DNA of 64,000 nucleotides, from assembly GCA_948146395.1 (NCBI GenBank), contig OX411557.1:36682077-36746076 (forward strand), written 5' to 3'. The notes under the pieces are model-generated. The model ran no database searches. It saw only the letters and a program-made list of their open reading frames with translations, and was not told the DNA's origin. Both the position numbers and the translations under genes were made by a program. This DNA is from Fragum whitleyi (lineage: Eukaryota; Mollusca; Bivalvia; Cardiida; Cardiidae). The number at the start of each line of letters is the position of its first letter. Within the stretch, counting starts at the first letter, position 1. Of this stretch, positions 1 through 13,373 are shown one piece after another.

Positions 1-2885
1 TTTACGGAAATGGCCGAGTGATGTTCCGAATGAAGAAAGCTACTGTAACTTTCGATTTTCGACTGTCTTCAGTTTTCCCTTTAATGATTTGATTTCTCCT
101 TTCGGTTTTCAACGGCTTTCTGCCCTGTGCTTCGGATAGATTAAGATGTACGCGAAGCGTTTGATAAAATTTCCAAGTGCAAAACTGGTAACACTTTCCG
201 AGGTTCGGATTGGGTTATAGTACCTGAGTAGTTCATGTGACCCGTCAGGCAGAAAGTCATTTGGAATATCATTCGGACTTCTCCGTAAACTGGAATGTAC
301 CTCGGAATTAAGTAAAAGTTGTAGTTCATTTCTGAAAATTTACGCAATATAACCTAAGCTGAGAGTCAGCGGAGCGCAAGGTTATACGCGTAAATTGTCA
401 GAAAATGATATTGTTAAATTAAGTTTTCTACCTTTTTGCAGTACAATAGTGTTTTTAGGCATTGACACAAAATTTATCTTCACCATTGCTTCGTTTTAGT
501 TCTACCGAGCACAACGCAAAGCTTTGAGTATCACCAAGTGTCGCCCGTTGTCAACAATCTTAAAATGTCTTATTTTCCTGAAACAACGGATCAAGTTCAA
601 CGAAACCTTGTCACAATGTCACTTTGGTGACTGCCCTCGAAGTACTGATGTGGGTCTTGCATTCTCGAAATCAAATCTTTAGACGACATCTCCTACTGAA
701 CCGCTGGACAAGTTTCAATAAAACTTTCAAAAATGATAGTCAGAAAATGAACTGTAGTTGTTTTAACAGATCGACTTCATATTTCGCTCAGTAACTCTAG
801 CTCCAGCGAGTTAATTGTCAATCAATGATGTCAGTCAATTTTGTTTCGTCATACAATCTTATATCAAAAAGGGGAGGAGCGAATTTAATCATTATCGAGC
901 TTTCATTTCTATTTCGTCATTTGGCGAGACGGTAACAATGGATTAATTACGCTTTTGACGCGTTTGGTTGTGAAGACCCCGTGGTTGCAGCTGTAATTCT
1001 GTATTTTATATACTATTTTTGCAAGCTATTCGCGGCTCATCTATAACGGTTTCATTTGTGAGAAAATATGAGTTATGTACCGCGTGATATTTTCAATAAT
1101 GCTTGCAACAGGAGTTCATTGGTTGACTAAAATGGCGCACCAAAAGTTATAAGCCCCTTGTTCAGGTTTCAAAACGTTCTCGAACGATAATAATTCAAAC
1201 CCTGCTTTGCTGATTAGTACACGTTTAAAGCGGAGCACCTTTTCGCGAACGTTTTCGTTTTAAACGCGGGGTAAGTTTTGGTACTCCCTTGAAACGCCAC
1301 CTTTAAATAGGTTTCGTATAGTTTCGAAACTAGTCAGCTTCCACGGACCTAAAATGCTTCAAAGCAATTTAATTTTGATATTTCTTATTACTTAGAATAA
1401 CACGAATATCCAACTTAATGATTCTGCCCCAATGTTTAAGCCTGTATGTACCCTTTCATATCACCAAACCAGAAAACATCGTGTTGGTTGAGTGTCTAAC
1501 GTACAGGGATTATCCATGTTATGTATATCTGGCAATTTCCGCTAAACCCTTCATGATTATGAATGAATATGTATTATTTGGTCCTTTAAAAAAACAAATA
1601 GATCGGGAGGCACTGCAGAATTAAAAAAAATAAATCTAAAGTATACACATGATCATTAAAACAAGATTCTAGATCATTTCAACTATGTCTTTTTCTTATG
1701 TCAACTTAAAAGGGTGTTACAGGAAGGTTCGATTCGAGTCAACTTTAAAATCGGAATCAGTATACCAGTTTTTTCCTCCCTCTATTGGTTGACGTGTATA
1801 TTAATTAGTCTCCGTTTTCTTTATCATTTGAATGTTAGGTTTGTTGAAAACGCTACAGACATTATTCATTCAAGAAGCGTTTTCATATGCTCAATTACAA
1901 GTTAAAGGGCCTACGAGACCGTTCAACAGACAAGAAATGACGTCACTGTCTGGTTTGTTTTTGGGTTCCGCCATGTAACAGGATAAAAAAATTCAAAAGA
2001 GTCGTTATTAGGACAGAAAACGCAGACAAGAGTTCGTTTATCAAATGAAACTATTACCCACACCAAATAGCTGAAACCAAGGAAGAGAGACAGACATCAT
2101 TTGCATCCTTTTAAAAGCAAATTGAAATGGTTCTTTGATCATATTTTTGGCATTCATCTTGCGTATGGGTTGAAGTTTTAAAGTCCGTGGTTTATTCATT
2201 TCCGTTTTTGAACAAACAGGCTGATTTAAATTCAATTCGGACTCCACGTGATATTTTTCGCCTGCGTCATTTTTTTTTTTTTTTTTTTTACTTCTGACAC
2301 CGTAAGAATCTAAAAGCTACGACAGTAAGAGCTGATCTACTATCAAAATGAAAACGTTGAGAAATGTTACGTACACCGCATTTCATGTAGATCCACGCAA
2401 TTGCCCAGGATCATTCAAACCATTAGAAATTGGTTTAAAATAGTCCCAAAGTCGGCCAGAATGAAATGATCTAATTGGCTGGCATCAATTTCGAAGGCTT
2501 GATTAGTCCGTGAAGACAAAAAACTATTGATATATAATTACCTCATTAAATATAATATATATATACATCTTTATTAGAGTCTCATTCATGTACATATATT
2601 TAAAACAAACAATAAAAGAGTAGAATATACATGACCTTCTTTTAACTTTTCTGGATCAGTATAATGTAGCTTATATAAATTTCAATTAGAAACGTACATA
2701 CCACTGACACTCAAAAGTTTATCATTCACTTTAATTTCGAAAATATCCAAATATCATTCTTCTCGCTAATCAATTAAATGAAATTGTTGATAATTGTTAA
2801 TCGAAGCTTCCTACCGAAAATGGCTTAATCTCCAGGGAAAATGCGAAAGTACAGTCCGTACAAACACAATTATAAGAACTTATAG
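1..2885. other. No recognisable gene
   Basis: Only short, unconnected reading frames with no family motif, no signal peptide and no convincing splice pattern. A poly-T run lies at about 2270-2289. The DNA is AT-rich and behaves as intergenic or repeat-derived sequence. Confidence 0.5.
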
Positions 2886-2888
2886 TTT

Positions 2889-3290
2889 GACCTACGGTTC
2901 AATGGTAAAATATCCCTGTTGAATACTTCTGTAAACACACAGGTGTTATAACACTTATAGAATAACATTGCAAAAGACGAATATTAAGCGTTTACAAGTA
3001 GCAATACTATATTGTTTTCTTCATAATTGATAAGTCACGTCATTTCACAAACGGCGTTAAATGTTACACGCAAAAAAAAATCATTTCAAGAATTTTATCA
3101 ATTAATCTAGAACACTAGGGTCATATTATGAAAAGAATATTAAATTTGCATAAAAAAAATATCGAATTCGTCAATTTCGAAATCAAAACAGATAAAAATT
3201 CGGCAAAGCCTAGTTTTTATCTTCTTTTTTTTAAATAACTTGATTTATGCATCCGATATTTCATGACCACTCTTTCCTCATCTTCTACTT
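2889..3290. repeat. Dispersed foldback repeat, family E copy 1 (degenerate)
   Basis: Shares with the copies near 19265, 31548 and 35906 the ordered blocks GTTGAATA, an ACACAGGTGT..TTATAACAC stretch, GACGTCATTTC-like text followed by ACAAACGGCGTTA, and a hairpin built on AACTCG..CTCGGCACAGCCTCG..CGAGTT (here diverged to TCGGCAAAGCCTAG). Non-coding; probably a non-autonomous DNA element. Confidence 0.55.
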
Positions 3291-6200
3291 CAGTATGAAA
3301 GAGTTAACCCCGACAATCCCAGCCCTCTGCACAAAAGTCAAATCGATTCAGACTACAACGACAAAAGATTCATTCGCTAGCAAATAAAATACGTTGACAA
3401 TAAAAAAAAAAAAGAATGATTCTCTTAATAAGTCTCCAATACGATAGAATTTGTTGATGTTTTGTGGAATTTCGGGAAGACTAAACAGAATAATTATAAA
3501 TAACAACATAGTTGCAATTAAAGACCCCGTCTATGGTCGTGAACATTTCCGAAACGCAAGACAATGATCTTAGACGACTTTGTATACAAAAACTAGACTT
3601 TTATTCTCAAAGATAAGCTTGAATTTGTCATTCCAATAGACGGTAATGCAAATGATTATGTGGCAATGATCTAAATATAGGCCTAACTTGATGAATATTT
3701 ACGACCCGCAACATTTTGGACGACAATTTGAATATCGCTCCTACATGTGGGCATACTTCACGTGACCAAAATCTCATTTACATATTTTACTTTATACGGC
3801 AGAATATCCATTTCACGAAAAAGCGGCAGTTTGTCGATTGATTTGTATTTTTATATAACTCCTCTTTCATATGACTTAACCAAGAAAAAAATATTCAAAG
3901 AATATTTACGAAAGAGCAAATTGTTACTCTAAACGCAGATAGGGGCTTGAATATATGCATGCTTCTAGTAAATTCAGGAGTTTACAAATATACACTTAAG
4001 AAAGTGGAAAATACAGTTTTCAGAAGAGAAAAACAACAAAAAGAAAAATGTATGCGGAAGGAAAAACAACAAAATGAATTTAATCTCTGCTAAAACGGGA
4101 AAATGAATGATTTTAATTCTCAGTCAAGTCAAGTATAAAAGTTAGATTTAATGTATTTTTCTAAAATCTGAGTACTGTGTACATAATAAGTGATTATTCA
4201 CGTAAGTCCTGCCTCTATGAAAAAAAAATCATAACTTGGTCATAATTTCATTGAATGCATAAAACCATGTCGAATTCCGGTTGAAATCTATGCCCATAGC
4301 TTTAAAATGACCTGATAGTTTTACAATCAATAAAATTTAAATATTGCACAATAATCTGGGCAAACCTATAAAAGAGAAAAAACGCATTTAAGCTTCCAGA
4401 GGACTATCCTGCCTAAAATAGTGATCAATCGACACAGGGTTCTAGAGGTGAGTAAAATAACTTTCTATTTGAAGCCTTGAGTGCATAAATTATTTTTATT
4501 TTTTCATTTTCCTTTCTTATTTTGCAGTATTTTAAATTTTTCGTTAAATTCGATTAAATAAAGTTTTGGCAAAATTTCAAATAAGATGTCGCGCAATAGA
4601 TATCTATGTTAATTTGACTTCAATTGACGTTCGTTATGGTGATCTGAAATATTTTTTGAATTTGTTTTATTGTAAAAAATTAGACTTCACAACTTTTTAC
4701 CTTGAAATATCATACTAGTAAAACATTAAATGTTTATAATAAGTAACAAAAAACAAGCCATTTCGTCATTTTGATATTGATATGTAAAAAAGTTACAAAA
4801 TACAGCAAACACTTGAAAGATAAACCAAATAGACTAAATATTTCCTAAATGTGTCATTAGCGATAAAAAATGCCTGATATTTGCGGCTTTAAGGTCTGAA
4901 CAAAATGCTGCCTAACACATTTTATCCTTTTGAATTTGAGTGTCAATTTATGTTGAAAACATTCCACTCGATTCCCTTTATTAAAAAATCAAATAGCGAC
5001 AACATCGATAACATAGATGACTGATGGAGTAATCTATAGAATTATGAGGAGGCTTCACTTTATCATTCAACCTCGAAATCTGTCAGAATTTTTAAACATT
5101 TATCTGGATGGATTCAACGCAGATGCCATGTAACTGAGGAGGCTTTCGGAGATGGTAGCTTTGCATCTTATATAAATTTAACTCCACCCTCTGATAAATA
5201 GCAAGAAACGCATTGAATTGCCGTTTGCTTTTAGCTGCATGCCATCAAAACTTGAGAATGAAATGGATAGTTGAGAGTGCGATTGACAAGAAAATCACCC
5301 GATTCACATCTTTTTAATCATAAAGATATGTAAATATTCCTTAAAAGAGTTTTTATATTTTCCTACTACAGCATCAGATATCCTTTAAATTATTGAGCTA
5401 TTTAGCCGTAAGCGATAAACCCATCTCATCCACCCATTCACCATTATTATGAGCAACCGATGTGGTAAATCGGGATCAGAATATCGTATAAAAATATCGA
5501 ACAGACTTTAAAAAAGAATGTAACAGGATATATAGAAATGATGATAGGTGATTTGAGATGGAAAAGTTTATCAAGCTTGGCTGCGGAATTTTTTCTTGTT
5601 CGCTTCCGGCCCACCAGATATATTCCTAGGGCTTGCCCGATATACTTTTCCATTTCAAGTAACCAACCATTAAAACTTGCCTTGCATAATGGAAATAGCC
5701 TAGCGAAATACGTGTCCGAAGACGTAGGTTTTGACGTAGTAGCTAACCCTGTAAGCAAAGAAAGCTTCGATAGGGCATTTTGAATTTTGAATATGTTTAT
5801 AGATATAATTTGGCGTGTAATGCAGTCTGAAATTAGATCAAATTATATCACAAAAAATCTTGAGAACACCAATCAAAACGCTTCTCGAATTATTCAAGAG
5901 AACGACAAAAAATTGATCACTCTTCCCACGGTGGATAAATGTAGTTTTCGGAAAGGAGCGACGATTGGTTACAGAGGATGCATTAATTCTAAAACTACTC
6001 TTTTAGTCAAGTTCATAGTGTTATTTACTGTACCTGTTTACATACAGTCTCGGAGTCCAATAACCTGACGACGCGTTGATGTAACCTAGTAATCACTTAC
6101 AAAATGGCACGCTTTTAGAAAACTTGTCCAAAAATTTTCATGTCTGGCTCTAAATCCGGTGATAACGAGTTCGATCTCCGACTCGTTCGTCTTTCACCAA

Positions 6201-7299
6201 ACGTTTGGCAAAACAAATCGAAATCATTCAAAATTTCCCAAGTTTTTTTACAATTTATTCATAACTTCGTTCAGATAAATAATTATTTATTGCTTTTATT
6301 AGTGGTTATTGATTTTGAAGCGTCCTCGAAGACACACAAAATATTCTAGTGTTTGGTGAATGTTTACTAGTGTTATGCAGTGTAAAAATACAACCCAGTA
6401 AGATCTTAATAGATTTCGAGAGAAATAGCATCGAGAAAGTAGTGCGCACTAATTTTCAATGTACTGTATTTCAAGACTTGCCTCCTTTAGACAACGGTGC
6501 TTTTTGGAAATGCCGTGCTATAAGAAGCCTATACAGAATGTAATCGTACAAAGACTCCTTTAACAGATAAAATGACCCACCAATCTAGTAGCACGCGAAT
6601 TTTTGTAAGGTGATTGAAAGTTTTTGTTTCCCCATTTAGTAAGAGAGGTCACTAAAACAACACCAAAATCTACTTTTTTGCTCCAACGCGTAAGTTGACT
6701 TGTACAGGTAGATTTGCGCAGTGAGCCGTGAAATCTACTTGAAACGGTAAGATTCACGTGCCATATTTCAAATATATGCTTAGCAAAAAAGAAACTTTAC
6801 ATGACTTACTGAGGGCTGTAGTATCGCTATGAAACCATAAAGAATACAGATGTTACTATTACATGAAGCTTGAAGGCAATATCCGTCGGTTTATGGAAGG
6901 GTCAGTATCGGATATTTGTAAAATGAGGTTTTAATTGGTGGTCAAAGGACAAAGGGGTCGATTTCAAAAATCACTGAAATGAAATCAAGATTGTCGGTGA
7001 TGTTTTGAGTATATGTCCTTTGCGTTTTCGTGTTTAGAGTCGTTCCAATATCGTGATAGACCAACGTCTGAGCTAAATACGCATACCTGTCTTGCAGTTA
7101 TCCTCCCTTTGATGAAATGAAATGAAAAAATATGCAATGGTAACTGGGCATCTACATTACCTCAAAAGTGGCCTATCTCATCTCGGCCGACACTGATCTT
7201 TTTGTAAATTAATATGGGTTTAAAAGTTACTTTCGATAGTTTTACAATTAAAATTCGACTGCTGGCGCACCTATCCATAGTTTCTTGTCGTTTCTCAAA
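3291..7299. other. No recognisable gene
   Basis: Several small reading frames sit end to end on the plus strand at 5538-6543, but they carry no known motif, overlap antisense frames of similar length and lack a consistent set of splice sites. I see no RNA gene or strong repeat here. Confidence 0.45.
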
Positions 7300-7500
7300 G
7301 TACAGCTAGAGCTTTCATCTGAGGCACCGGTCGCCATTCTCTCCTAGGCGTATCACTTGCTCCATGTGTGGGAGAGAATGACACTTATCACAATGCTTTT
7401 TGTCAAATATGGGATAAAAGATGGCCGAGCCAGAGAACCCACGATCCGATGAATGAAAACCAGACGCGTAACCGATTGTCCTAACCGGGCGCGGCAGTCT
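7300..7500 (-). repeat. tRNA-derived SINE, partial
   Basis: Read on the minus strand, 7500 down to about 7430 gives a degenerate tRNA-like head (GGTTAGGACAATCGGTTACG as A-box region, then GATCGTGGGTTCTC as B-box region). It is followed by the same body as the SINE at 21005-21305 (TTTTGTCAAATATGGGATAAAAGATGG on the plus strand, in two blocks). It is a dead, diverged copy. Confidence 0.5.
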
Positions 7501-8635
7501 TAAACCGAGATGTTTAAATGTGAATTGCCTGTCCCGAGAAGCCAAAATTAAGAGTGGCGTTATAAACAGACATTCAAACTCTATGTATACCGGAAGTCTG
7601 ATTTCTGCCTTTATTTAATTATTGTTACACACCCGCTTCAATAAAAATGTACAAACAATTTTGTTTTTTCGTGGCGATGCTAATGAATGAGTGTGACTGT
7701 GAAACAAAAATCACTCAAAATGAACTTTTGGTAGCTCAACACGAGTATGTGACCAAAACCGGAAGTTACAGACGCATTAGCTCTGACTCGCTTCAATCGC
7801 GCAGAATCCTGCGTCTGTGTAGTCTCTGTAGCTAGTTGTAATTTGACCGGTGTAAGGTACAGGGACGAGATCATTATACCTGTTATCATCCCTATGACAC
7901 AGCGGCCAGAGCCCAACTTATCTTAATGGATGATAATGCTCTCCCCTATCGTTCTAGAGTTGTGAATGAGGTTCCGCGGACCAACAATATCAGACAAATG
8001 GACTGGTATATAGGTCAATAGGCCTTCATCCTATAGTACAAAATACATGGTGCATTCTTGGGAAGGCGTGTTTATGATCAGCATGTTTCCCACAGACCCT
8101 CGATCAACTGGAACATGCCCTGCACACAGAAAGGGGAAATATTCCATGCCATTCGACAGTCTTTTTTGGCCGACGCCAAGGCGTGTTCGTGCTTGTGTTG
8201 AAGCTTACGTGTTATAATTCAAAAGAAGACCTTTCAGATCAGTCCATTAAAAGCTGACATGTTCGAAACGAAAAACAAAACAGAAAGTGGATTATCAGGA
8301 AATATATTCTGAATTATACTTAAATCTTTTCTTCGATTTGTCCTACTACAATTCAAAATCAGAATGCTAAGGCTGTTTGTCACAACGAGGATTTTGCATA
8401 AACATAAACACGGCGTATGCAAATGGGAGACCAAAAACGAGTAACGAGATTGTAAAGTTTATAATGGTATATTGCAAGATACAAAGAATTACAAAGACTT
8501 TGAAAACGACTCTTTCATGGCGGCCCAACAGAATCTATAGAACATAAGATTAATGACAATAGTTCGATACATGTACTAGGATACCAAGTTCATATGTTAA
8601 GAAGACTAAGCGCGATACTGTGGCATTTTCTTATG
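7501..8635. other. No recognisable gene
   Basis: Short frames only, none with recognisable domains. Nothing else stands out. Confidence 0.4.
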
Positions 8636-8639
8636 ATTT

Positions 8640-8760
8640 TGAAGCTTTTTACGGCAGTTTGAGTGAATGTTTGTAATGAATGAATCAATGAATGAACGAA
8701 TGAATGAAATAAGCGTTGAGTGAACGATTTAGAATGGGATGAGTTTCAATTTCCTTTTCT
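8640..8760. repeat. Dispersed repeat, family D copy 1
   Basis: GAGTGAATGTTTG, several AATGAATGAA units, AAGCGTTGAGTGAACGATTTA and a GAGTTTCAATTTCC end match the copies at 13790, 20765 and 39640 and reverse copies near 36960 and 37260. Short, gene-free, AATG-rich. Confidence 0.5.
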
Positions 8761-8944
8761 TTTGACAAACTTATCGACTATATAATAATAATAACAAAAA
8801 AACTTGAAAACTCAGTACTTGAATTGTTGGTTTTTTGGGGTTTTTTTTTTCTTGCGTGATTTCTTGCCAAACCCAATTGGTCAGAAAGGAACACGTGCTC
8901 TGACAAATATTTTTTTTTCAAATGATTTCAGGCTATACCATAAG

Positions 8945-9256
8945 ATGGGAGTTTTACAACTGACATTCTTTTTATTGATGAGTTTGAACGTATGCAGAGG
9001 AATGAAGAGGAAACTGCAATTCGACATAAAAGACTGGACTTTTAAACCCAATTACATGAACTGTTTGTTTGATTTTACACAAGAAGTCAACCGATTTGCG
9101 AGAATAGACAACTTAACAGGCCTATGCGACCTTAAATCAGACGAAACAACGCTCTACCAAGTCGAATCGGCCTCCGATGCCTTTTTGCGGATCTTTGAAC
9201 CAGTCTTTGAAGCGGTAACGGTCATTTTCAATTATTTCTCCGAGGAGCAATTTTAA
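8945..9256 (+). CDS. Small secreted protein, 103 residues, family unknown
   Basis: A splice acceptor (poly-T, then ATTTCAG at 8925-8931) precedes the ATG at 8945, which has a strong start context (A at -3, G at +4). The first 19 residues form a classic signal peptide (MGVLQLTFFLLMSLNVCRG). The mature part of about 84 residues is acidic, has only two cysteines (about residues 40 and 61), which could pair, one Asn-glycosylation site (NLT) and an aromatic, hydrophobic end. The frame stops at TAA 9254-9256. AATAAA signals lie at 9255 and 9334. I do not recognise the family. It could instead be the first coding exon of the gene continued at 14123: a GTAACG donor exists at 9213, but its phase (0) does not match that exon's phase (2), so I keep them separate. 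Confidence 0.5.
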   Translation: MGVLQLTFFLLMSLNVCRGMKRKLQFDIKDWTFKPNYMNCLFDFTQEVNRFARIDNLTGLCDLKSDETTLYQVESASDAFLRIFEPVFEAVTVIFNYFSEEQF

Positions 9257-9333
9257 TAAACCGATTTACAGATTAAAACGCAGCAATGACGAGGTTTAAC
9301 AAGTTTGGTATTTATAACAGATAATTGATGCTC

Positions 9334-9339
9334 AATAAA
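9334..9339 (+). terminator. Candidate polyadenylation signal
   Basis: AATAAA 78 bp after the stop codon of the small secreted protein. A second AATAAA overlaps the stop itself. AT-rich DNA makes chance matches common. Confidence 0.3.
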
Positions 9340-9537
9340 TTAAGTAATTAATGAATATATTTTCATAAAGATATGACACAAAAACACACATCAAACTGCA
9401 AAACAAATTTTACATAAATTCGATTGTGTTATTCGTTCATACCTGAATGTTGTAAAATGTATTCCTTTCATATCTCATAATGTACAATTTAATTGCATGG
9501 AAAAAATCACTCACAAAAAAAATATTTACATATTTTT

Positions 9538-11303
9538 AGCTCACCTTAGCTCGAAGTGCGCAAGGTGAGATTTTGTAGTGACGTGGATGTCCGTTGTCCG
9601 TCGTGCCTCGTGTGACGTCCGTCGTCTATCGCCAACAATTTATCTTGTATGCATTCTGAATGCCACCTTTTTGTCCAATCAATTTGAAATTTGGTCAGGA
9701 TGTTTGCTTGAAATCTCTGACGAGTTCGAAATTGGGTCAACTATGCTTACTAGGAGCTTTCTTCTGGTGAACCTGAGATTTGGTCAAAATGATTGTCTTG
9801 ATGAAATCGCGGGCAATTTTGAAATAGTGTCAATTTTGTCAAAAATTGGAAACGAGTTCGACCTTTAGAAACCCTTGTATGCACTCAAGAGGCCATATGT
9901 TTCTGTTATAAACCGGAAAACTGTTAAGAATGATTGTCTTGGTGAAATCTAGGATACGTTTAAAACTGGGTCAACTGGGGTAAAAAAGTAGGTTTTGGGT
10001 CAAATCTTAGAAAAACCTTGTAAGCACTCTTAAAGCCCCGTTTTTTGCCCAGTTGATCTGAAATTTTGTCAGACCGCTTTCTTAGATAAAATCTCGGACA
10101 AGTTCAACTGAGGTAAAAAAACTAGTTCAGGGTGTCAATTCTTAGAAAAAAAAATTTTGTATCCTTGAGGCCACTTTCTATGCTCGACCAATGTGAAATT
10201 TGGTCAGAATGATTGTCTTGATAAAATGTAGGATGAGATTGAAATTGGATCAACGAAGGTCGAGAATTAGTCATGGGGTCAAATCTTAGAAAAGTCTTGT
10301 ATGCTCTTTAGAGGCCACATTTTTGTCCGACAGATCTGAAATTTGGTCGAGTTCGAAATTGGGACAACTGGGGACAATAACTATCTCTCGATGTCAAATC
10401 TGAGAACACCTTGTAAGTACTCTAGAGACTACAGTTTTAGCCCAACAAACCTCTAATTCTGTTAGAATGAATGTCTCGATTAAATCTCGGAAAAGTTCGA
10501 AACTAGATCAACTTGTGTAAAAAAAAATAGGTCACGGGGTCGAAACTTAGAAAGACCTTGCATGCATCCCAAAGGCCTCTTTTCCTGTCCTATCAACCTG
10601 AAATTTGGTCAGAATGAATGTATTTATGAAATCAAGGATGAGAACGAAATTGGGTCAACTTGGGTCAAAATCTAGGTCTCGGGGTCAAATCTTAGAAAAA
10701 TTTGGTATGCACTTTAGAGGACATATTTTTGCCTAATCAACCTGAAATAAGGTCATAATGTTTGTCTTGATAATATATCTCACTCCTTCGAAATAAGGTC
10801 AACTGGGGTAAAAATCTAAAAGGTTACGAGGTCGAATCTTAGAAAACACTTCTCTAGAGGCCACACTTTTTTACGAATCAACCGGAAATATTATCAAAAT
10901 GTTCGTCTTGATTCAATTTAACTCTCAGATAAGTTGGAAATTGGGTCAACTTTGGTCAAAAACTAGGTCAAGGGATCAAATCTTAGAAAAACATTGTTTG
11001 CACTCATATCCGACCAACCAGGAGTTTGGTGAGGATAATTGTGTTGATGAAATCTAGTCTGTGATCAAAACTTGGGTCAAAAACAATGTCTGAAGGTGAA
11101 ATCATTGAAAACTATTATATGCACTCTAGAGGCCACATATTTTGCAAAATCAACCTGATTTGGCAAAAGGGATTGTCTAGATGCATGAAGCAACAGTAAT
11201 GTTTAACTTCTTGACCATTTATAATCCTTTTTCAAAACTTGCATCAACCAATTTTGAACAGTTCTTTCAGATGAGCTATTTAGGGCCACTATGGTTCTTG
11301 TTC
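9538..11303 (+). mobile_element. Pearl-like/Helentron-related element with degenerate 145-bp tandem array
   Basis: Begins TTTTAGCTCACCTTAGCTCG with an imperfect hairpin (AGCTCACCTT/AAGGTGAG), then CCGTTGTCCGTCGTGCC-type DNA. About ten diverged repeats follow (CTTGTATGCACTC..AGAGGCCAC..GAAATTTGGTCAGAATG..GGGTCAACT), mostly spaced near 145 bp. It ends GATGAGCTATTTAGGGCCAC..TTCTTGTT. The same start and end occur in the element at 51155-53362, so the boundaries are supported by comparison. No protein is encoded. Confidence 0.65.
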
Positions 11304-12016
11304 GTTGCTCTTTTCAAGCAGGTAGCAGTGGGCTAAAATCAAATTAATTCTGGAATCATAGTATTTAAACAAGAGTTGTCAGCGGACATTGAAATTAATT
11401 TTGAGTTGTGAATATCTATTTTGGGCCCGCAGCCATCTATTGAGCGCAAAGTTAAGACTCTGATCAGAATGTGCGGCCGCACATACTAATCCGAGTCTCA
11501 ACGTAGCGCACATGAGTAATCGTTGGAAATGCCACGCACAGACCATATTTAACATTACATTACAGTCGAACATTGTGCACGTAGATACTATCCATCCTGT
11601 TAACTACGTGTCTATATCCCGAGATGAAGCAATGACGCCCAGATTCAATATTGAAGCATCCAACCCTAACGGGGACAGGTAAAAAGCTTGACTACATGTA
11701 GTAAAACAAAATTATGCAGTGCGTAAAGTTTATACCATGCTCAGTGTACGCGTTTTGAGCACACTGATCACAGATAAGACTTTTCCGAGTTGAATAAATG
11801 CAGTAAAAATCCATTATTTGATTCCAAATTGTGACCTTCGGTTTGCAACTGTCTGACCTTATATCTCCTTTTTTGACTTGTTTGAAGAATTTCCTTTATT
11901 TATTCCTTTTCTTGGGAAAGATATATAGATAAATCGGCTGATAATTTTCGAATGACGTACATGTCATCCAATGTAAATTTCACAAGGCTTTGATGTGCAT
12001 AGAATTCATGCGAGAT
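11304..12016. other. No gene; contains a dispersed family G fragment
   Basis: About 11440-11550 has GCGCAAAGTTAAGACTCTGA, TCAGAATGTGCGGCCGCACA and GGAAATGCCACGCACAGACC, resembling text at 27435-27550 and 49125-49360. Nothing coding. Confidence 0.35.
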
Positions 12017-13373
12017 ATAGGGGAGACGGGGGCAAAGTGTTACACGGGGCAAAGTGTTACGTTTGAAATATTTTCTTTTCGAATTGTTTTATGACACAAG
12101 TGTTATTTCCTAGAAAAAGGCTTTTTGATTGTGCATGTTTTGCTGTATGTTAGAGACATCAATTAGGACTGTCCACTTAAGAATATCAGAAAACGAGTTT
12201 TGTGACACAAAAGTAAATTCCTACCATCTACGTACATATCCGCCTTGTATGATATAAAAGTACAGTAAATAGAAAAGATATGTGTTTTTGGGATACTCTC
12301 ATCCAGAAGCCAACTAATGTGTACAAATTATTGTATCATAAATCTTTCTTTTCTTTGCAGGAGTGTATTTTCCGCAAAGTTGCAATTGGGGTAAAGTGTT
12401 AAACAGGTCATGGGGCAAAGTGTTACAGTGTAACATTTTGCCCAAATTTTGTTTAACACCATTATTCAATTTCCAGATAACAAGAATTAGACTGAAACGA
12501 ATTACAAAGAAGCTTCAGGCGAAGTTTTAACGTTTCTTTAAATTATTTAACATGTAATTATATGCAGTAGTGACCGGTGTTCGAAAAAAGATAAATTTCC
12601 TGTTGATAGAGTAACCATCTTTTCTCAAAATGCTATGTGCGCTATACGTACCGGCATGTTGAAATGATAATTTGGTGGTCCAATGGGCTGATTGTTTTTG
12701 GTAAATTACAGATTTTTTTTAATATAATTTCATAAATGTAGCGTTTAAGGGACTTAACAGGAGTAATAAACGCAATTTAGCCATTCTCATGTCCTGTCGC
12801 TGAAGACTTGTTCGAAGCTACAGTAGGTCCCAGTGGTCACATTTTATTCAGATGGCCTTACAATACGAACTAAATGGTTTTTGTCCTTGATAAAAAAGGA
12901 AATATTTTAGGATTTGGTCTGAGTATCTTATCATTAAGGAAACATCTTGAAACATGTGGCTAGGCGCAAAAACGGCACTTTTTGTCATGCAAGAGTACGT
13001 CAGTGTGTGCGAAAATTTCAGTCTGATTTAGAATAATATTTGGACTAAAAACCTTTCATGTTTATCTCGGTATTGAAAAGGCAAAAAAAAAAGTAATTTC
13101 GTGGCGACTACCATACCATGTAACACGTTGCCCCGGTAGGTGTAACACTTTGCCCCTAAAGCCTTGGGCAATGTGTTACATTTACCGATTTTTTTGCCTG
13201 CGTATAAAATTTATATAGTATGATGAAGTTGTTTAATTAAAGTAATATAAGTATTTTTTAGATTAATTCGTTAAACTTTCGATACATATATTAAAAAGAT
13301 TCAAAAGAGCTATGGTGTCGGAAAATTTGTGAATTGTTTGAAAAATATAACACTTTGCCCCGGTATCCCCTAT
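12017..13373. mobile_element. Non-autonomous TIR DNA transposon with internal GGCAAAGTGTTAC repeats
   Basis: The left end is ATAGGGGAGACGGGGGCAAA and the right end reads, on the opposite strand, ATAGGGGATACCGGGGCAAA; both continue GTGTTA. The flanks suggest TA-type target duplication. The same 13-mer or its complement recurs at about 12044, 12410, 12417, 13120, 13141 and 13165, mostly near the two ends, as expected for transposase-binding subterminal repeats. No transposase frame is visible. Confidence 0.7.

Noticed and set aside
5447..6543. Cluster of consecutive plus-strand frames and an overlapping minus-strand frame of 103 residues
   Set aside because: No domain, no consistent splice sites, frames shadow each other. 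It could be an old pseudogene, but I cannot support that.
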